Shown in pieces: positions 10,067 through 18,760 of a DNA stretch of 64,000 bases. Both the position numbers and the translations under genes were made by a program. This DNA comes from Weissella ceti (GTDB lineage Bacteria > Bacillota > Bacilli > Lactobacillales > Lactobacillaceae), in contig NZ_CP074441.1 of the NCBI RefSeq assembly GCF_018394055.1, positions 1,240,001 through 1,304,000 of the forward strand. Direction: 5' to 3'. Within the stretch, counting starts at the first letter, position 1. Each line of letters starts with the position of its first letter. A model generated the notes under the pieces. That model saw only the letters and a list, made by a program, of their open reading frames with translations. It was not told the DNA's origin and did not search any database.

Positions 10067-10105
10067 AAAATGAGAAGTCCGAATTATCTTCGTCCGCCTC
10101 ATTTT
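10067..10105 (-). terminator. Hairpin between GNAT gene and dut
   Basis: AAAATGAG at 10067-10074 pairs with CTCATTTT at 10098-10105, with a smaller inner stem. It probably ends the transcript of the two upstream genes and may work in both directions. Confidence 0.6.
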
Positions 10106-10111
10106 AGATCA

Positions 10112-10387
10112 TTATTTCACTTCTAATGCTTGATAGTCTGGCGTTTTGGCAAACACCTTTTTCGCAAATGAGCAAGTAGGCTTTAATTGGACATGTTGTG
10201 CTCGTGCTAAACGAACAACTTCCGCCAACAATTGATTCGCAATTCCTTGACCACGTAAGCTTTCATCCACAAATGTATGATCAATATCCCAAATTGTTCC
10301 TTCGTCGTTAGCTGGGAAAGTAATCTTAGCTTTCACTTCACCATCAACACTGTAAGAAATCATACCCTCTTCATATTGAAAATTCAT
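10112..10387 (-). CDS. Small GNAT-family N-acetyltransferase (YjdJ-like)
   Basis: A 91-residue single-domain protein of the short GNAT type related to YjdJ/human GTLF3B proteins. It contains the acetyl-CoA-binding segment ESLRGQGIANQLLAEVV (an R/Q-x-x-G-x-G/A loop) and the downstream KPTCSFAKKVF segment found in this subfamily. The substrate is unknown. The start at 10387 (MNFQYEEG) has GAGGT eight bases upstream; an upstream in-frame start would run into the preceding gene. It begins one base after the stop of the NlpC/P60-like gene, so they form one unit. Confidence 0.85.
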   Translation of the reverse strand: MNFQYEEGMISYSVDGEVKAKITFPANDEGTIWDIDHTFVDESLRGQGIANQLLAEVVRLARAQHVQLKPTCSFAKKVFAKTPDYQALEVK

Positions 10388-10388
10388 T

Positions 10389-10943
10389 TTAAATACCTCG
10401 TGGCATAATCGTTCCAACAAAATCAGGTAACCACGTGTCTGCCAATGTCTTTATTGCAACTTCCCCCGCTAATAAATCAACCGTTAGATAGCGAGACCCA
10501 CCAATGTAAACTCCCGCATTAATAACTAAATCGCCTGACTTCCAGTACATCACATCCTTAGGCATAATGTCTTGTAGTTCAATCAAAGTCAACGCGTTTA
10601 ATTGATCCTCCAATTTACTTGGAAAACCACGCCCCATTGATTGGTTGTACACATATTGAATTAAACCAGCCACATCAAATCCTGTTTTAGGTTGATTACC
10701 TTGCATCTTATACGGTAGTCCTTCAACTTCTGAGGCTACTTCTAAAAGATTACGGCTACTACGTGCAATAATTAACTTCATTAATTCTTGTTCAATATAG
10801 TTCGAATTTCCACCACGTTGAATTTGTGATGACAAAATTTGTAAATGTTCTTCTCCGGTTGGTGCGATGAACGTAATCTTACTATCAATGTTCCCATAGT
10901 CATCCATATGGATGGCAACACCTGGTTCAATACTAAATGGCAT
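10389..10943 (-). CDS. NlpC/P60-fold protein lacking catalytic Cys and His
   Basis: The 184-residue protein has no signal peptide and so is probably cytosolic. Its second half follows the NlpC/P60 peptidase pattern: GLPYKMQGNQPKTGFDVAGLIQYVY corresponds in layout to the usual segment around FDCSGLV, and SGDLVINAGVYIGGSRY corresponds to the segment around HVGIYIG. The catalytic cysteine position is Val91 and the catalytic histidine position is Asn142, so peptidase activity is unlikely. It may bind a ligand or have a structural role; no function can be assigned. It is cotranscribed with the small GNAT gene. The fold assignment rests on motif reading rather than a profile search. Confidence 0.7.
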   Translation of the reverse strand: MPFSIEPGVAIHMDDYGNIDSKITFIAPTGEEHLQILSSQIQRGGNSNYIEQELMKLIIARSSRNLLEVASEVEGLPYKMQGNQPKTGFDVAGLIQYVYNQSMGRGFPSKLEDQLNALTLIELQDIMPKDVMYWKSGDLVINAGVYIGGSRYLTVDLLAGEVAIKTLADTWLPDFVGTIMPRGI

Positions 10944-10978
10944 ATGCTACTCCTTCAAAAGGTTTAAGTGTAAAAAAA

Positions 10979-11006
10979 GAAGGGTCCGCACGAGACGGAA
11001 CCCTTC
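10979..11006 (-). terminator. Terminator after LysM-CHAP gene
   Basis: GAAGGGTCCG at 10979-10988 pairs, with one bulge, with the arm ending CCCTTC at 11006. A seven-T tract follows on the minus strand. Confidence 0.8.
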
Positions 11007-11027
11007 ATTTCATTTATAAACTTAAGA

Positions 11028-11807
11028 TTAACGGATGAATGTTACTCCGGCAGTTGAGATAGTACGTGTGTTGTATGCCTTACCAGCGTAGTTACCTTCT
11101 GAGATAGTCATCATTCCACCGTTTACTGATTCAACGTAAGCAACGTGACCAAGGGGTCCGGCACCTTGTTGTCCAGCAGCGAATACGGCTACTGATCCAG
11201 CAGTTGCAGTTCCGCTGATTGTACGTCCAGCAGCTGCGGCTGAGCTAACCCATTGGTTGGCGTTTCCCCAGAAGCTACCAACGAATGATGCACGGTCGTA
11301 TACGTATGCAGTACATTGACCAGCCATGTAGGCGTTTCCTGAACGTCCTGTAACAGGAGCTGAAACTTCCTTAGTTGCAGCAGGTGTTTCGATAGTCTTG
11401 TTTTCAGCGGCTACAGAAACGTTTGTGTTAACTTCAGTTTCAACTGGAGCTTCAACAGTTACAGGTGCAGCAGCTACTTCAGCAGGTGCTTGTTCTGCTT
11501 GCTTAACTTCAACTTCTTCCTTAACTTCAGCAACAACTTCCTTTTGTTCGTCAGTCAAAGTCAAGTCCTTAGCAGCCTTACCAGTGATAACTAGCTTGTC
11601 TCCTGCCCAGATCTTGTTAGCGTCCTTGATGTTGTTTGATGAAACCAAGTCTTCAACAGTTGCATCGTATTCAATAGCAAGTTGTGACAAAGTGTCACCT
11701 GACTTGATAGTGATCTTTGAGTCAGCTGATCCCATTGCTGATGATCCAGCCATCAATACAGCCGCACCCGCAGTAGCCAACAACATGTTCTTTACAGTAG
11801 TATTCAT
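11028..11807 (-). CDS. Secreted LysM-CHAP peptidoglycan hydrolase
   Basis: A 259-residue exported protein. Residues 1-29 form a signal peptide (positive start, hydrophobic core, cleavage near SADS). One LysM domain (SGDTLSQLAIEYDATVEDLV...IWAGDKLVI, about 33-76) binds peptidoglycan. A low-complexity Ala/Val/Glu/Thr linker spans about 80-150. A C-terminal CHAP domain carries the catalytic Cys in AGQCTAYVYDRA and the His in GPLGHVAYVESV, and so probably acts as an amidase or endopeptidase. This architecture is common in Lactobacillaceae. It is a single gene with a long AT-rich upstream region and its own terminator. Confidence 0.9.
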   Translation of the reverse strand: MNTTVKNMLLATAGAAVLMAGSSAMGSADSKITIKSGDTLSQLAIEYDATVEDLVSSNNIKDANKIWAGDKLVITGKAAKDLTLTDEQKEVVAEVKEEVEVKQAEQAPAEVAAAPVTVEAPVETEVNTNVSVAAENKTIETPAATKEVSAPVTGRSGNAYMAGQCTAYVYDRASFVGSFWGNANQWVSSAAAAGRTISGTATAGSVAVFAAGQQGAGPLGHVAYVESVNGGMMTISEGNYAGKAYNTRTISTAGVTFIR

Positions 11808-12106
11808 AAGATTTAAATCTCCCAGTGATTTTTGTTTATTTGCTTGTTTTTTTAATTTGTTTTAATTTCTAACTTAAATTACAAGACTTAGTATATGCAT
11901 TGGGTTTTTCAGGAACATACCATAATCATGAACATTCATTTACGCTTATTTTACAGGAATGTTTCAAAGAACTTTTGATATTTAAACAAAAATCCGCTCT
12001 AAATACTGATACATCAACGTTCCTACTTATTTTGAACGTTTTTATAGCTCATTTATCTTCTATAAATAAGAGTTTATATGACATATTATATTTCTTCATA
12101 ATTAAA
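11808..12106. other. AT-rich intergenic region upstream of LysM-CHAP gene
   Basis: About 300 bases without a supported gene. It holds the 5' region of the LysM-CHAP gene; the long T-rich stretch near 11835-11870 corresponds to a purine-rich leader on the minus strand. A clear promoter or WalR-type direct repeat could not be established by eye. Confidence 0.5.
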
Positions 12107-12133
12107 AAAAGGCCACCAATGCGGTGGCCTTTT
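12107..12133 (-). terminator. Terminator after clpE
   Basis: An 11-bp stem (AAAAGGCCACC and its complement) with a 5-base loop, followed on the minus strand by T residues. Confidence 0.85.
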
Positions 12134-12148
12134 CCTATTTCAAATGAA

Positions 12149-14305
12149 TTACTCAGTTAAATCATGTGCTTCTTTGGCAATTTCATCTAACTCAGCAGCT
12201 TTTTCAGCTTCTTTCTTGTCTTGCTTCATTTCTTTTGTTGCTTCCTTTTCCTTATTAGGATCAGTTTCTGCAACAATCACGATTTCGTCATCACGTACTT
12301 CTGCACGCAAGTCCTTTACTTGTGGATTATCTAGATAGAAGTCGGCAATTTGATCTTCTAGTTGATCTTGGATTACACGACGTAGTGGACGTGCACCCAT
12401 AGCTGGGTCGTAACCTAAGTCAACCAACTTTTGCTTTGTTTGATCTGTAATATCGATGTGTAGCCCCTTCAATGCAATTGCATGGTTCATACCATCCAAC
12501 ATAAGGTCTACAATGCTTAGCAAGTCTTCCTTACTCAAAGCACTAAATTCAACAATCGCATCAAAACGGTTCAAGAATTCAGGCTTAAAGTATGGTGCTA
12601 ATCGTGTCATCAAATCAGTCTTCTCTTCATCTGTGTTATCAAAGCCAGCTTGCCCGGCATTTGATGTCATGATAATGATCGTGTCCTTAAATGAGACAAC
12701 ATGCCCTTGTGCGTCAGTCAAACGACCATCGTCCAAGATTTGTAGGAACATATTCATTACATCTGGGTGAGCCTTTTCAACCTCATCCAAAAGGATTAAT
12801 GAGTATGGGTGGCGACGAACAGCTTCAGTCAATTGACCGGCCTCTTCGTAACCAACATATCCAGCTGGTGCCCCAATCAACTTAGAAACAGAATGCTTTT
12901 CCATGTACTCTGACATGTCGAAACGAATCATGTTTTCGTCAGTTCCAAACAATTCCTTAGCTAATTGCTTAGCTGTTTCAGTCTTACCAACTCCAGTAGG
13001 TCCAGCAAATAGGAAGCTTCCAATTGGACGACCAGACTTGTTGAAGCCGACACGGTTACGACGAATTGCGCGTGCAACACGTTCAGTTGCTTCATCTTGT
13101 CCAATAACATGTGCTGCTAAATCCTTATCCAAGTTCTTCAATTGAGCTTGTTCAGATTCAGCTAATTCACCAACCGGAATACCAGTCTTTTGTTCCACGA
13201 CCTTTTCAATGTCACGCTTTGTAACAGTCAAAGCTGCATCAGTTTGGCGCTTTTGACTATTCAATGACTCTAATTGAAGTGTCAATTGGTTAACTTGATC
13301 CTTCCAGTGAGTTGCCTGTTCGAAGTCTTCAGCGTTTACGGCTTCAATCTTCTTGTTATCGGCAATTTGAATTTGCTTTTCAATTTCCTTAGGATCACCG
13401 ACCTTCACAGCTAAGTTCTTAACTGATCCAGCTTCGTCCATCAAATCAATCGCCTTGTCTGGCAAATAACGATCAGTAATGTAACGGTTTGATAGATCTA
13501 CCGCAGCTTCCAATGCGCCATCTGAATACTTTACCTTGTGATAATCAGCATAGCGTGGAGCCAAGCCCTTCAAAATCATCGTGGCTTCTTCAGTAGTGGG
13601 TTCGTTAACCATTACTGGTTGGAAACGACGAGCAATCGCACCATCCTTTTCAATTTGACGGTATTCATTCAAAGTCGTTGCTCCTAGCAATTGAAAATCA
13701 CCACGAGCCAAAGCTGGCTTCAAAATGTTTCCGGCATCCATAGAACCTTCGCCAGTTCCACCAGCACCCATAATTTCGTGAATTTCATCAATAAATAGGA
13801 TTACGTCTTGGCGTTGTGAAACTTCATCCATCAACTTTTGCATACGCTCTTCAAACTCTCCACGTACACCAGTTCCTTGAACAAGTGAGACAACGTCCAA
13901 ACGAATAACTTCCTTATTTTGTAGCTTAGCTGGTACCTTAGCGCTAACGATGGCTTGTGACAAACCTTCGACAACCGCTGTCTTACCAACACCAGGTTCA
14001 CCAATTAATACTGGGTTGTTCTTACTACGACGATTCAAAATTTCAATCGTACGTTGAATTTCATCGTCACGGCCAATCACGGGATCAAAGTTTCCACGAC
14101 GAGCTTCCTCGGTCATGTTAATTCCATATTGGTCTAGTAGTCCTTGTTCTTGTTGCGGAACCTGTTGTTGGCTTCGCATTTGTTGTTGTCGCATTTGTTG
14201 TTGCTGAGGTTGTTGACGAGACATGCGTTGTTGACGCGCAAGGTCATCATTCATCATTCGAAAAATATCGTCAAAATCTGAGAATCCAAAATTGTCTTGT
14301 GCCAT
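12149..14305 (-). CDS. clpE: ClpE-like AAA+ chaperone/unfoldase without zinc finger
   Basis: A Hsp100 protein with two AAA+ modules: GEPGVGKT and LFIDEIHE in the first, GPTGVGKT and [12 protein letters not shown] in the second, separated by a UVR/coiled-coil-like middle region ([15 protein letters not shown]). The sequence after residue 60 ([17 protein letters not shown]...IGRDDEI) matches ClpE rather than ClpC or ClpL. The ClpE N-terminal Cys4 zinc finger is missing and replaced by a Gln/Met-rich segment. The loop where ClpP-partner unfoldases carry an [IVL]GF tripeptide is short here ([11 protein letters not shown]), so pairing with ClpP is uncertain. The ATG at 14305 (MAQDNF) has GGAGG eight bases upstream, giving 718 residues. 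Its promoter carries a CIRCE-like operator. Confidence 0.88.
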   Translation of the reverse strand: MAQDNFGFSDFDDIFRMMNDDLARQQRMSRQQPQQQQMRQQQMRSQQQVPQQEQGLLDQYGINMTEEARRGNFDPVIGRDDEIQRTIEILNRRSKNNPVLIGEPGVGKTAVVEGLSQAIVSAKVPAKLQNKEVIRLDVVSLVQGTGVRGEFEERMQKLMDEVSQRQDVILFIDEIHEIMGAGGTGEGSMDAGNILKPALARGDFQLLGATTLNEYRQIEKDGAIARRFQPVMVNEPTTEEATMILKGLAPRYADYHKVKYSDGALEAAVDLSNRYITDRYLPDKAIDLMDEAGSVKNLAVKVGDPKEIEKQIQIADNKKIEAVNAEDFEQATHWKDQVNQLTLQLESLNSQKRQTDAALTVTKRDIEKVVEQKTGIPVGELAESEQAQLKNLDKDLAAHVIGQDEATERVARAIRRNRVGFNKSGRPIGSFLFAGPTGVGKTETAKQLAKELFGTDENMIRFDMSEYMEKHSVSKLIGAPAGYVGYEEAGQLTEAVRRHPYSLILLDEVEKAHPDVMNMFLQILDDGRLTDAQGHVVSFKDTIIIMTSNAGQAGFDNTDEEKTDLMTRLAPYFKPEFLNRFDAIVEFSALSKEDLLSIVDLMLDGMNHAIALKGLHIDITDQTKQKLVDLGYDPAMGARPLRRVIQDQLEDQIADFYLDNPQVKDLRAEVRDDEIVIVAETDPNKEKEATKEMKQDKKEAEKAAELDEIAKEAHDLTE

Positions 14306-14388
14306 AGTAACATCCTCCATATTCAATTTTAATATTTATTACTTTAACTATTTTTGTTTGGAGTTATCTCTACTAACTCCATGTCTAT

Positions 14389-14418
14389 ATATTAGCACTC
14401 ACTATATGTAAGTTCAAG
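14389..14418 (-). promoter_or_regulatory. clpE promoter with overlapping CIRCE-like operator
   Basis: The minus strand has TTGAAC (14412-14417), a 17-base spacer and TAATAT (14389-14394). A CIRCE half-site TTAGCACTC is perfect at 14392-14400. After the canonical 9-base gap the second arm (14410-14418) keeps 5 of 9 positions. The poor arm coincides with the -35, so HrcA could block RNA polymerase. A 7-bp hairpin (14360-14380) lies in the leader. Confidence 0.65.
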
Positions 14419-14476
14419 TGTTTTTAGAAACCTTTTTAACAAAACCGTAACAAAAATGAAATAAAAAACACAAAAA

Positions 14477-14505
14477 AACCTTTAACCATGCTTGATTAAA
14501 GGGTT
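14477..14505 (-). terminator. Terminator after oxidoreductase gene
   Basis: Arms AACCTTTAA (14477-14485) and TTAAAGGGTT (14496-14505) pair with a one-base bulge, and a seven-T tract follows on the minus strand. Confidence 0.65.
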
Positions 14506-14540
14506 TTAACCTACTTAAAGGTTTATAAATTCAGTTTTAA

Positions 14541-15539
14541 CTAATCATTCATAGCCACAACATGTTTACCATATTGTCCATTATTAGCTGTTTGTGCTAG
14601 TGCATCTGCGATATTTTCAACTGTTAGTCCGTTAAATACATGACCAACATACGGTGTCAAAACTTGTTCTGCACTTAATTGAGCCGCAATTTGTAATGCC
14701 TTTCCTTGTTCTGCCATCTTCTCTTCTATAGAAGCTTTGGCAAACATGAATTCCCAATCAATCGATACAGCCTTGTTTTTTACCAATCCAATATCAACAG
14801 GTTCAGCGGGTGCCACAATCATGCCAATATGTCCAAATGGTTCAATAATTTCAGCTACGCGTGCAAAGTGACGCGTTGGTTCATGTAAAACAGCAATATA
14901 TGAGATATTGGTCCAACCAGCATTTTGAATACTTTCTGCGTAATCTTCATAGTGATCAACCACTAAATCAGCACCATTATCACGTACCATCTCCTGGCTT
15001 GCTAAACTTGAAGCTGTCGCAATCACTTGCATCCCCATCCATTTAGCTAATTGTGTCATCACACGCCCAACTGCGCCTGATCCATTCACGATTAATAATG
15101 TTTCACCTGCGGCACCACCTGGTGAAAACATTAGTCCAAACTTATCAGTCAGCAGCTCATAGGCTGTTAAAAAAGTTAGTGGCATAGTTGCGGCTTCTTC
15201 ATCTGTTAGATTTTGTGGTGCTAACGCGATTAATTCTTCACGCACAATTTGCTTTTGCGCAAAACTACCATCACGTGTGACATCGCCACTATAGAAGACG
15301 CGATCCCCCGGTTGAAATGCTTGTACCTCGTCCCCAACGGAAATAACAATTCCCACAGCGTCGTAACCTAAGATTTTCCCCACTTCCGCAACTTCACGTT
15401 GCTTCATATCTACTGGGTTAACGCCGGCTGCCTTAACGTTAATTAGGACATCATGTGTGCCTAATTCTACTAACTCATATTCATTCTCAACTAATTGACC
15501 ATCTTCGGTTGTGCGAATGGCCATATTCATATATCCCAT
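14541..15539 (-). CDS. NAD(P)H quinone-oxidoreductase-like zinc-free MDR family protein
   Basis: A 332-residue medium-chain dehydrogenase/reductase. The N-terminal GroES-like domain shows AAGVNPVDMKQRE and GYDAVGIVISVGDEVQAFQPGDRVFY; the Rossmann domain shows VNGSGAVGRVMTQLAKWMG. The cysteine cluster of the structural zinc site is absent, as in the quinone oxidoreductase branch (COG0604), so NADPH-dependent reduction of quinones or enones is likely; the substrate is unknown. The ATG at 15539 has GGGAG nine bases upstream and is preferred over upstream in-frame codons. It is transcribed alone, divergent from alsS. Confidence 0.85.
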   Translation of the reverse strand: MGYMNMAIRTTEDGQLVENEYELVELGTHDVLINVKAAGVNPVDMKQREVAEVGKILGYDAVGIVISVGDEVQAFQPGDRVFYSGDVTRDGSFAQKQIVREELIALAPQNLTDEEAATMPLTFLTAYELLTDKFGLMFSPGGAAGETLLIVNGSGAVGRVMTQLAKWMGMQVIATASSLASQEMVRDNGADLVVDHYEDYAESIQNAGWTNISYIAVLHEPTRHFARVAEIIEPFGHIGMIVAPAEPVDIGLVKNKAVSIDWEFMFAKASIEEKMAEQGKALQIAAQLSAEQVLTPYVGHVFNGLTVENIADALAQTANNGQYGKHVVAMND

Positions 15540-15652
15540 GTGTGATTTCTCCCTTTTTTCGTAACAATGATTTATATGTATTCTACCAAACAATCTCCCC
15601 ATATTAATTTACAATTCTTAAAACCAGACAAACGCCGTTTTTCAAATGTTTT

Positions 15653-15747
15653 AAATAAACGAATTTATTTGCTATATTTCAAAATTAATCCTTTCTTTTT
15701 TTTTCGACAGGTGTACAATATGGTTATCAAATACTTAGATTATCTAA
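15653..15747 (+). promoter_or_regulatory. alsS upstream region with two inverted repeats
   Basis: Two palindromes lie upstream of alsS. One has AAATAAA and TTTATTT arms with a 4-base centre (15653-15670). The other has TTAGAT and ATCTAA arms around one base (15735-15747), five bases before the AAGGAG SD. A TACAAT hexamer preceded by TG near 15714 may be the -10. They are possible operators; the regulator is unknown. Confidence 0.45.
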
Positions 15748-15766
15748 TGACAAGGAGTACTGAAAT

Positions 15767-17452
15767 ATGTCTGATACACAACAATACGGGGCTGACTTAA
15801 TTGTCGACAGCCTAAACAACCACGGCGTTGATTTGATTTTTGGAATCCCCGGTGCAAAGATCGACCGTCTATTCGAACGACTAGAACACCCTGAAGAAGG
15901 CGCTGTTTCTCCGGAACTAGTTGTTGTTCGTCACGAACAAAACGCAGCCTTCATGGCACAAGGATTTGCACGTATCACACGTAAGCCAGGGGCCATGATT
16001 GCAACTTCAGGACCTGGTGTTGGTAACCTTGTTACTGGATTGATGACAGCTACTGCTGAAGGTGACCCTGTCTTGGCAATTGGTGGACAAGTACCACGTA
16101 AGGACCTTTACCGTCTAACACACCAAAGCACAGACTCTGTATCTATCTTTAAGCCAGTTACAAACTACTCTGTGGAAGTTCAAGACCCTGAAAACATTTC
16201 AGAAATCTTGTCTAATGCATTCGTTGCTGCTACTGGGCCAAAGCCCGGAGCTGCTTTCGTTTCTATTCCACAGGACGTCGATGACGCTGTTATCACAGCT
16301 AAGCCATTGCCAGTTGCAAACGCACCAAAGATGGGTGCTGCTCACTCAACTGATATTGCTTGGCTTGTAGAACAAGTGAAGAACGCTAAGTTGCCAGTTA
16401 TCTTGGTTGGACAACGTGGATCAGACGACGACACTGTTGCATCACTACGTGCCTTGTTAGAACAAACAAACTTGCCTGTTGTTGAAACATTCCAAGGAGC
16501 TGGAGTTATCTCTCGCGAATTAGAACCTTCAACATTCTACGGACGTATTGGTTTGTTCCACAACCAACCTGGTGATCAATTGTTGGCTGAATCTGACTTG
16601 GTTATTACAGTTGGTTACGATGCGATTGAATACGAACCACGTAACTGGAACGCAAACAACGACTTAAACATCGTAACAATCGATACTGCATTCGCCCAAA
16701 TTGATAACCACTATGTACCTGAACGTCAATTGATTGGTTCAATTGCAGATACTTTGGATGCATTGAAGGATGGTATCAAGGGTTACAAGCTAGAAGATGC
16801 TGCTTTGGCGACATTGGCTAAGACTAAGGAACGTATGCATGAATTGGACAACCAATCATACACACCTGCTGAAGCACACCTTAACCACCCATTGAACGTT
16901 GTTAAGGCTCTACAAGCACGTGTAACAGATGACATGACTGTTGCTAGTGACATTGGGTCTCACTACATCTGGATGGCACGTCACTTCAAGTCATTCGTTC
17001 CTCGTCACTTCTTGATCTCAAACGGTATGCAAACACTTGGTGTTGGACTACCATGGGCTATGGTCGCAGCAATGGTTCGTCCAAATGCAAAGGCTATCTC
17101 TGTTTCTGGTGACGGTGGATTCTTCTTCTCAGGACAAGAATTGGCCACAGCAGTTGAAATGAAGTTGAACACAGTTAGCCTTGTTTGGAATGACAACCAC
17201 CGTTACGACATGGTTAAGTTCCAAGAAGAAAAGAAGTACGAAGGAAAGTCAGCCGGAATCCAACTTGCCCCTATCGACATCGTTAAGTTTGCCGAATCAA
17301 TGGGTGCCAAGGGATTGCGTGTTGAATCACCTGATCAATTGGATGCTGTATTGGACGAAGCCTTCGCTACTGAAGGACCAGTTGTCATCGACATTCCTGT
17401 TGACTACTCACACAACCACGAATTAGCACAACTTGTTGCACAAGAAGGCTAA
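15767..17452 (+). CDS. alsS: Acetolactate synthase, catabolic type
   Basis: A thiamine-diphosphate enzyme that condenses two pyruvates to 2-acetolactate. The 561 residues show FGIPGAKIDRLFE and VVRHEQNAAFMAQGFAR (catalytic Glu in RHEQ) in the N-terminal PYR domain, a central domain with ILVGQRGSDDD, and the ThDP motif SGDGGFFFS with the downstream WNDNHRYDM. The KFQEEKKY segment and the absence of a regulatory subunit gene fit the catabolic AlsS type rather than IlvB. It is followed after a terminator by acetolactate decarboxylase, so its job is acetoin formation and pyruvate overflow rather than valine synthesis. AAGGAG precedes the ATG. Confidence 0.95.
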   Translation: MSDTQQYGADLIVDSLNNHGVDLIFGIPGAKIDRLFERLEHPEEGAVSPELVVVRHEQNAAFMAQGFARITRKPGAMIATSGPGVGNLVTGLMTATAEGDPVLAIGGQVPRKDLYRLTHQSTDSVSIFKPVTNYSVEVQDPENISEILSNAFVAATGPKPGAAFVSIPQDVDDAVITAKPLPVANAPKMGAAHSTDIAWLVEQVKNAKLPVILVGQRGSDDDTVASLRALLEQTNLPVVETFQGAGVISRELEPSTFYGRIGLFHNQPGDQLLAESDLVITVGYDAIEYEPRNWNANNDLNIVTIDTAFAQIDNHYVPERQLIGSIADTLDALKDGIKGYKLEDAALATLAKTKERMHELDNQSYTPAEAHLNHPLNVVKALQARVTDDMTVASDIGSHYIWMARHFKSFVPRHFLISNGMQTLGVGLPWAMVAAMVRPNAKAISVSGDGGFFFSGQELATAVEMKLNTVSLVWNDNHRYDMVKFQEEKKYEGKSAGIQLAPIDIVKFAESMGAKGLRVESPDQLDAVLDEAFATEGPVVIDIPVDYSHNHELAQLVAQEG

Positions 17453-17462
17453 AACAATCATT

Positions 17463-17486
17463 AGCCGCCTTCGGGTGGCTTTTTTT
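17463..17486 (+). terminator. Terminator between alsS and aldB
   Basis: A 7-bp stem around a TTCG loop, followed by seven T residues. The aldB SD (GGAGG, 17487-17491) begins immediately after the T run, so read-through controls aldB dose or aldB starts from a promoter within alsS. Confidence 0.85.
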
Positions 17487-17500
17487 GGAGGTAAATAATT

Positions 17501-18211
17501 ATGACAGTTCTTTATCAACACAGCACATTAGGGGCTCTTATGGCGCGCCAAATGGCTGGAACCACAACAGCACACGATCTTCTAACACACGGTGATACTG
17601 GTATCGGTACACTACACGGCGTTAATGGTGAAGTTATTATTCTTGATGGTCAAATGTATCATGCCCAAGAAGACGGTTCTGTTCATCATGTCACGGATAC
17701 TGAAAACACAACATTGCCATTCGCAACAGTTCATTTTTCAGAATCAGGACAAGCACTTAGCCTACCGTCTGCGGACTTCAATAGTCTGGCTACTTTAGCT
17801 GATGAATTCCACTTCCATAATAACTTTGCATCAATTCGCTTACATGGTGACTTTAGCCACGTCTTAGTGCGCATCGCACCTAAGTCAGAAGCACCTTACC
17901 CTAGCTTGGCAACGGTCGCAGCTAACCAACCGACTTTTACTGCTGAAAACATCAGTGGAACAATCGTTGGTTACTATTCACCTGAACTATATCAAGGGGC
18001 TGTTGCTGCTGGTTGGCATTTACATTTCTTAAGCGATGATCAAACCTTTGGTGGTCATTTACTAGCGATTGAAGGTACGAACTTAACAGGTAAATTGGAA
18101 GAATTTTCTGATTTTCAATTACACCTACCAATTGATAACGCTGATTTCAAAAATCACACACTTGAATTAGATGGCTTAAATGAAGGCATTGCAGCTGCTG
18201 AAGGACATTAA
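17501..18211 (+). CDS. aldB: Alpha-acetolactate decarboxylase
   Basis: The zinc enzyme decarboxylates 2-acetolactate to acetoin. Its 236 residues show the family segments THGDTGIGTLHGVNGEVIILDG, the conserved ASIRLHGDFSHVLVR with the central histidine, and WHLHFLSDDQTFGGHLL, which supplies the metal-binding His-x-His and His. The GGAGG SD is 9 bases before the ATG. Together with alsS it diverts pyruvate to neutral acetoin. The gene is also called budA. Confidence 0.95.
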   Translation: MTVLYQHSTLGALMARQMAGTTTAHDLLTHGDTGIGTLHGVNGEVIILDGQMYHAQEDGSVHHVTDTENTTLPFATVHFSESGQALSLPSADFNSLATLADEFHFHNNFASIRLHGDFSHVLVRIAPKSEAPYPSLATVAANQPTFTAENISGTIVGYYSPELYQGAVAAGWHLHFLSDDQTFGGHLLAIEGTNLTGKLEEFSDFQLHLPIDNADFKNHTLELDGLNEGIAAAEGH

Positions 18212-18232
18212 TTCATATCATGAATAAACAAT

Positions 18233-18265
18233 AAACCCCGTATCTAATACTTAGATACGGGGTTT
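18233..18265 (+). terminator. Terminator after aldB
   Basis: A 15-bp stem (AAACCCCGTATCTAA and its complement) with a 3-base loop and T residues on the plus side. It probably also serves the convergent toxin-antitoxin genes. Confidence 0.9.
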
Positions 18266-18289
18266 TACTTTGGCATTGATCATTAGGCT

Positions 18290-18760
18290 TTAATCAATAA
18301 ATCTATTAAACTGTTCAATTTCTAACTTTGAATATTCATTTAAATCTGATTTTAAAAAGCGTTCTCTAAGCCACACCAAATCAGCATTTTTAATCAACTT
18401 TAATTTATCGCTTAGTTCGTCACTAAGGATAGATCCTGCTTCAATTTGATTAAGCGTTCGGACGGGAATACCTGAAAATTCTGAAAACCCACGTTTTGAG
18501 AGCCCTAATGTCTGTCGTAATTCTATAACTTCTTCTGATGTCACCAGTTCATGACTCTGATTATAGATTGCAAATAGCTTCAAGTTATTTTCATTTTCCA
18601 CAACATGATCAAATACTTCTTCACCATTTTCTATAACAATACGGACATTTCCATTAATCGTTATCTCATGTCCCTTTACTGAACTCACAATAACCTTTTC
18701 AATGATTGTTGTTTCAGTTTCTTCAATTAATTTATCAGTTGATTCAACATAATATTTCAT
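18290..18760 (-). CDS. Putative antitoxin, XRE/Cro-type HTH
   Basis: A 156-residue protein with a beta-rich N-terminal half (residues 1-70, many T/I/V/E) and a Cro/XRE-type helix-turn-helix near 80-130 (EVIELRQTLGLSKRGFSEFSGIPVRTLNQIEAG). This resembles the DNA-binding half of MqsA-type antitoxins, but the zinc-binding Cys pairs of MqsA are absent. Its start overlaps the upstream toxin gene by ATGA, so it is translated after the toxin, the toxin-first order of mqsRA. It probably neutralises the toxin and represses the pair. Function is inferred from context. Confidence 0.75.
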   Translation of the reverse strand: MKYYVESTDKLIEETETTIIEKVIVSSVKGHEITINGNVRIVIENGEEVFDHVVENENNLKLFAIYNQSHELVTSEEVIELRQTLGLSKRGFSEFSGIPVRTLNQIEAGSILSDELSDKLKLIKNADLVWLRERFLKSDLNEYSKLEIEQFNRFID

